Assembly (NCBI GenBank): GCA_910587575.1
Contig: CAJULU010000024.1
Location: 27,165-33,936, forward strand
Reading direction: 5' to 3'
DNA from: an uncultured Dorea sp.
Lineage (GTDB): Bacteria > Bacillota > Clostridia > Lachnospirales > Lachnospiraceae
Length of the DNA: 6,772 bases
In this document: positions 6,084 through 6,772 of the stretch, one piece after another
Layout: every line of letters starts with the position of its first letter
Position numbering within the stretch: position 1 is the stretch's first letter
Position numbers and translations under genes: made by a program
The notes under the pieces: generated by a model
The model's database searches: none
Told to the model about the DNA's origin: nothing
The model's input: the letters and a program-made list of their open reading frames with translations, nothing else

Positions 6084-6517
6084 AAAATACACTGAATGTC
6101 GGACGTATCGAGGAAGGTTTCGTATTAGACCATATCCAGGCCGGGCGCAGCATGGATATCTATAAATATCTCCATCTGGATAAATTAGACTGCTGCGTTG
6201 CCATTATCAAGAATGCCCGCAGCAACAAGATGGGCAAGAAGGACATCATGAAGATTGAATGTCCCATTGATTTTATGGATCTTGATGCCCTGGGCTTCAT
6301 TGACCACAACATCACCGTCAATCTCATCAAGGATTCCGAGATCGTTGCAAAGAAACGCCTGCATCTTCCGAAGCAGATTACCAATATCATCCGCTGCAAA
6401 AACCCGAGATGTATTACGTCTGTCGAACAGGGGCTTGATCACGTATTCGTCCTCACGGATCCGGAGAAAGAAGTATACCGCTGCAAATACTGTGAAGAGA
6501 AATATCATGGAAAATAA
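6077..6517 (+). CDS. pyrI: Aspartate carbamoyltransferase regulatory chain
   Basis: A 146-residue regulatory subunit that binds nucleotides and pairs with PyrB trimers to form the allosteric holoenzyme. The N-terminal nucleotide-binding domain carries FVLDHIQAG (15-23) with Asp18-His19, KKDIMKIE with Lys59, and IVAKKR with Lys92. By position these match the E. coli effector-contacting Asp19, His20, Lys60 and Lys94. The C-terminal zinc domain has Cys107, Cys112, Cys136 and Cys139 in a CX4C...CX2C pattern. The length is a little below the 153 residues of E. coli PyrI. A GGAGGAGGG site inside the end of pyrB (6062-6070) lies six bases before the ATG. Feedback control by CTP-type effectors is expected from the family; the response in this organism is not visible in sequence. 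Confidence 0.96.
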   Translation: MLKNTLNVGRIEEGFVLDHIQAGRSMDIYKYLHLDKLDCCVAIIKNARSNKMGKKDIMKIECPIDFMDLDALGFIDHNITVNLIKDSEIVAKKRLHLPKQITNIIRCKNPRCITSVEQGLDHVFVLTDPEKEVYRCKYCEEKYHGK

Positions 6518-6530
6518 AAACGGCAGCTTA

Positions 6531-6596
6531 AAAGGGATGTCTCCCGTACCTTATTCTTACTAAGAAAGAAAAAGGTACGGGGGACATCCCCTTTTT
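6531..6596. terminator. Long bidirectional terminator hairpin between pyrI and rnpB
   Basis: GGGATGTCTCCCGTACC (6534-6550) pairs with GGTACGGGGGACATCCC (6574-6590) over 17 positions, 16 Watson-Crick plus one G-U. The loop can extend the fold through TTCTT/AAGAA. TTTTT (6592-6596) follows on the plus strand, and AAAA (6530-6533) gives a short U-tract on the minus strand. It should end pyrBI from the left and rnpB from the right. The length and symmetry also fit a dispersed palindromic repeat used as a terminator. Confidence 0.85.
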
Positions 6597-6605
6597 GGAA
6601 ATGAT

Positions 6606-6772
6606 ATGCTGGCAAGACGATAAGCCGGGTTATGTCGTCGGGTAATCATCTGTCTGGTCCCGCTGTCGCCAGCGGGCTCAAGCGACCTACCTAAGACGTG
6701 ACGGGCCGCCACATCGTCTTTTTCCGGTCTTGCTTCGGATGGGGTTTACATATGCCCCCGCTGTTACCAGCA
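6606..6772 (-). ncRNA. rnpB: RNase P RNA, 3' part, cut by the window edge
   Basis: On the minus strand the sequence shows the signature 3' half of bacterial RNase P RNA, the ribozyme that removes tRNA 5' leaders. In order it reads CTGGTAACAG, GTAAACCCCATCCG, AGCAAGACCGG, GGTCGCTTGAGCC, a CCCGCT/AGCGGG hairpin at the place of P18, then ACATAACCCGGCTTATCG close to the 3' end. The order and spacing agree with the A-type RNA of E. coli and many Clostridia. The exact mature 3' end near 6606-6612 cannot be set, because its 5' pairing partner lies outside the window. The bidirectional hairpin about 15 bases further on is its probable terminator. Confidence 0.93.

Overview
The window looks like chromosomal DNA from a Gram-positive anaerobe of the class Clostridia, most likely a Lachnospiraceae-type gut bacterium. 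This is an inference. It rests on strong AGGAGG-type ribosome binding sites, a fused chorismate mutase/prephenate dehydratase, a pyrBI pair, an RNase P RNA with an A-type 3' half, a DUF815 ATPase and moderate GC with AT-rich intergenic DNA. No species can be named from the sequence alone.

Layout from left to right. (1) Positions 1-1560, minus strand, are a decayed surface-polysaccharide locus. The C-terminal half of a Wzx-type flippase is joined directly to a shortened MenD-like thiamine-diphosphate enzyme that has lost its N-terminal domain and carries a frameshift, a deletion and stop codons. A possible downstream gene runs off the left edge. (2) A hairpin terminator at about 1590-1622 separates this remnant from a healthy leftward operon: pheA (3121-4251), then a DUF815-family AAA+ ATPase (1690-3057). 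(3) Around 4291-4348 lies a compact divergent promoter region. The pheA -35 and the -35 of a rightward membrane-protein gene lie on top of each other, and a perfect 16-bp palindrome covers the pheA -10. (4) Positions 4376-4759 encode a small CmpB-like (PF06541 type) membrane protein. (5) Positions 4760-5147 are AT-rich. They hold an inverted repeat, a possible promoter and a short ORF with a very strong ribosome binding site ahead of pyrB. (6) pyrB and pyrI (5148-6517) overlap by 7 bases and encode the two chains of aspartate transcarbamoylase. (7) A long hairpin (6531-6596) with U-tracts on both strands ends pyrBI and, from the other side, rnpB, whose 3' part fills the right edge on the minus strand.

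The intact genes serve primary metabolism: phenylalanine synthesis with built-in ACT-domain feedback, and the committed pyrimidine step with its allosteric subunit. The left quarter is the accessory part, and its interest is how it has collapsed. I found no clear new multi-gene system (no CRISPR array, transposase, phage or defence module). The best leads are the stacked deletions in the polysaccharide remnant, the palindromic divergent control region, and the unexplained leader before pyrB.
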